From Candidatus Segatella caccae (lineage in GTDB: Bacteria > Bacteroidota > Bacteroidia > Bacteroidales > Bacteroidaceae), in assembly GCA_900556395.1 (NCBI GenBank), contig USOQ01000067.1, forward strand, positions 1 through 13,542: 13,542 nt of DNA. Direction: 5' to 3'. Position 1 is the stretch's first letter; each line of letters starts with the position of its first letter. The notes under the pieces were generated by a model. It searched no databases. It worked only from the letters and a program-made list of their open reading frames with translations, and was not told the origin of the DNA. The position numbers were made by a program, and so were the translations under genes. Of this stretch, positions 13,064 through 13,542 are shown in pieces.

Positions 13064-13207
13064 TGGAAAAATCAAAGCGTTTCAAAACGAAGTTGGCTCC
13101 GATAATCTCAAAGAGACCATCGAAGCCAACTATCGTAAGGTAAAACAAGAAATACTGCCGCTTGTTGATTCAGAGATTCAAAGGATAAAGAATACCCCAG
13201 CCTTGTC
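13064..13207 (+). pseudogene. Unrecognised broken reading frame
   Basis: The plus strand encodes IKAFQNEVGSDNLKET, then IEANYRKVKQEILPLVDSEI and QRIKNTPALSHLISDK before a TAG. The sequence is protein-like (charged helices, ordinary codon use) but has no start codon; a stop lies a few codons upstream. I do not recognise the family. It looks like the C-terminal end of a lost gene. Confidence 0.4.
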
Positions 13208-13542
13208 TCATCTCATTTCGGACAAGTAGCACAACATGAATCAGATAGTGTGGATGGTGGTATAATGGTTTACAGAGCAGAACTATATCCACAAGTTGAT
13301 CTTATGATAGCCGTCAGCATTAATAAATTACGCTTATACCAAATTGTTTTCGTTTCAATTCTTTTAGCCAAGATTTTTACGACCAAAATTATTTTTCATA
13401 AATTTTCAGGGTGTTTTTATTAGCATAAAAATCGACCCCAAATTTTTATGGGGGCTCATATATGAATTAAAACACATACAAGAACCGCCCCCACTATCAT
13501 GTCAGCAATCGCAAACATCAAGCATTGATAACGCCATTTTTT
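13208..13542. other. AT-rich right edge with short frames, no gene called
   Basis: A short plus-strand frame (GGIMVYRAELYPQVDLMIAV and onward) overlaps the end of the previous remnant in another frame and stops near 13420; it is not recognised. At 13436-13453 CCCCA and TGGGG can form a weak 5-bp hairpin with an 8-nt AT loop. No complete gene, tRNA or insertion sequence was found. Confidence 0.35.

Noticed and set aside
1..13542. CRISPR array, tRNA, rRNA or intact insertion sequence
   Set aside because: No regularly spaced repeats of CRISPR size, no tRNA-like cloverleaf or rRNA core sequence, and no transposase motifs were seen on either strand.

Overview
The window looks like a chromosomal segment of a Bacteroidales bacterium, most likely Prevotella/Segatella. 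The clues are promoters of the Bacteroidetes type (TTTG, about 20 nt, TAnnTTTG), A-rich start regions without strong Shine-Dalgarno sites, the fused DAHP synthase-chorismate mutase within a Phe/Tyr operon, and 'TSC'-type lipoprotein signals. The genus is an inference from sequence character; no marker gene is present.

Layout. 1-283 (minus) is the N-terminus of a DNA methyltransferase resembling type III Mod, cut by the window edge, with a promoter at 441-473. 474-944 holds no credible gene. 1049-5126 (minus) is a four-gene operon for phenylalanine and tyrosine: pheA (prephenate dehydratase), an aminotransferase, DAHP synthase-chorismate mutase and tyrA, closed by a terminator at 940-1008. In front of pheA is a complete candidate transcription attenuator: promoter, 25-residue leader peptide rich in Phe and Tyr codons, antiterminator segment and terminator hairpin. 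This is the most interesting element of the window. 5566-6300 (minus) encodes an exported cyclophilin and 6467-7300 (plus) an exported, barrel-like outer-membrane protein, transcribed divergently. A bidirectional terminator at 7373-7414 separates that gene from the minus-strand group nfeD, SPFH protein, WecB-like protein (10070 to 7493, gaps of about 40 nt). The WecB-like protein lacks residues that are catalytic in canonical WecB. A lipoprotein M48 protease lies upstream (10365-11189, minus).

From about 11230 to the end the sequence becomes AT-rich and accessory in character. It holds a thioredoxin-fold gene remnant, a small secreted protein, a membrane protein, an Imm40-like immunity protein with no toxin in view, a glycine-zipper remnant directly behind it, and unrecognised broken frames at the right edge.

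How the genes work together: DAHP synthase begins the shikimate pathway, and chorismate mutase makes prephenate. PheA and TyrA then direct prephenate to phenylpyruvate or hydroxyphenylpyruvate, and the aminotransferase can finish Phe and Tyr. A leader peptide carrying both Phe and Tyr codons is the control signal expected for such an operon.
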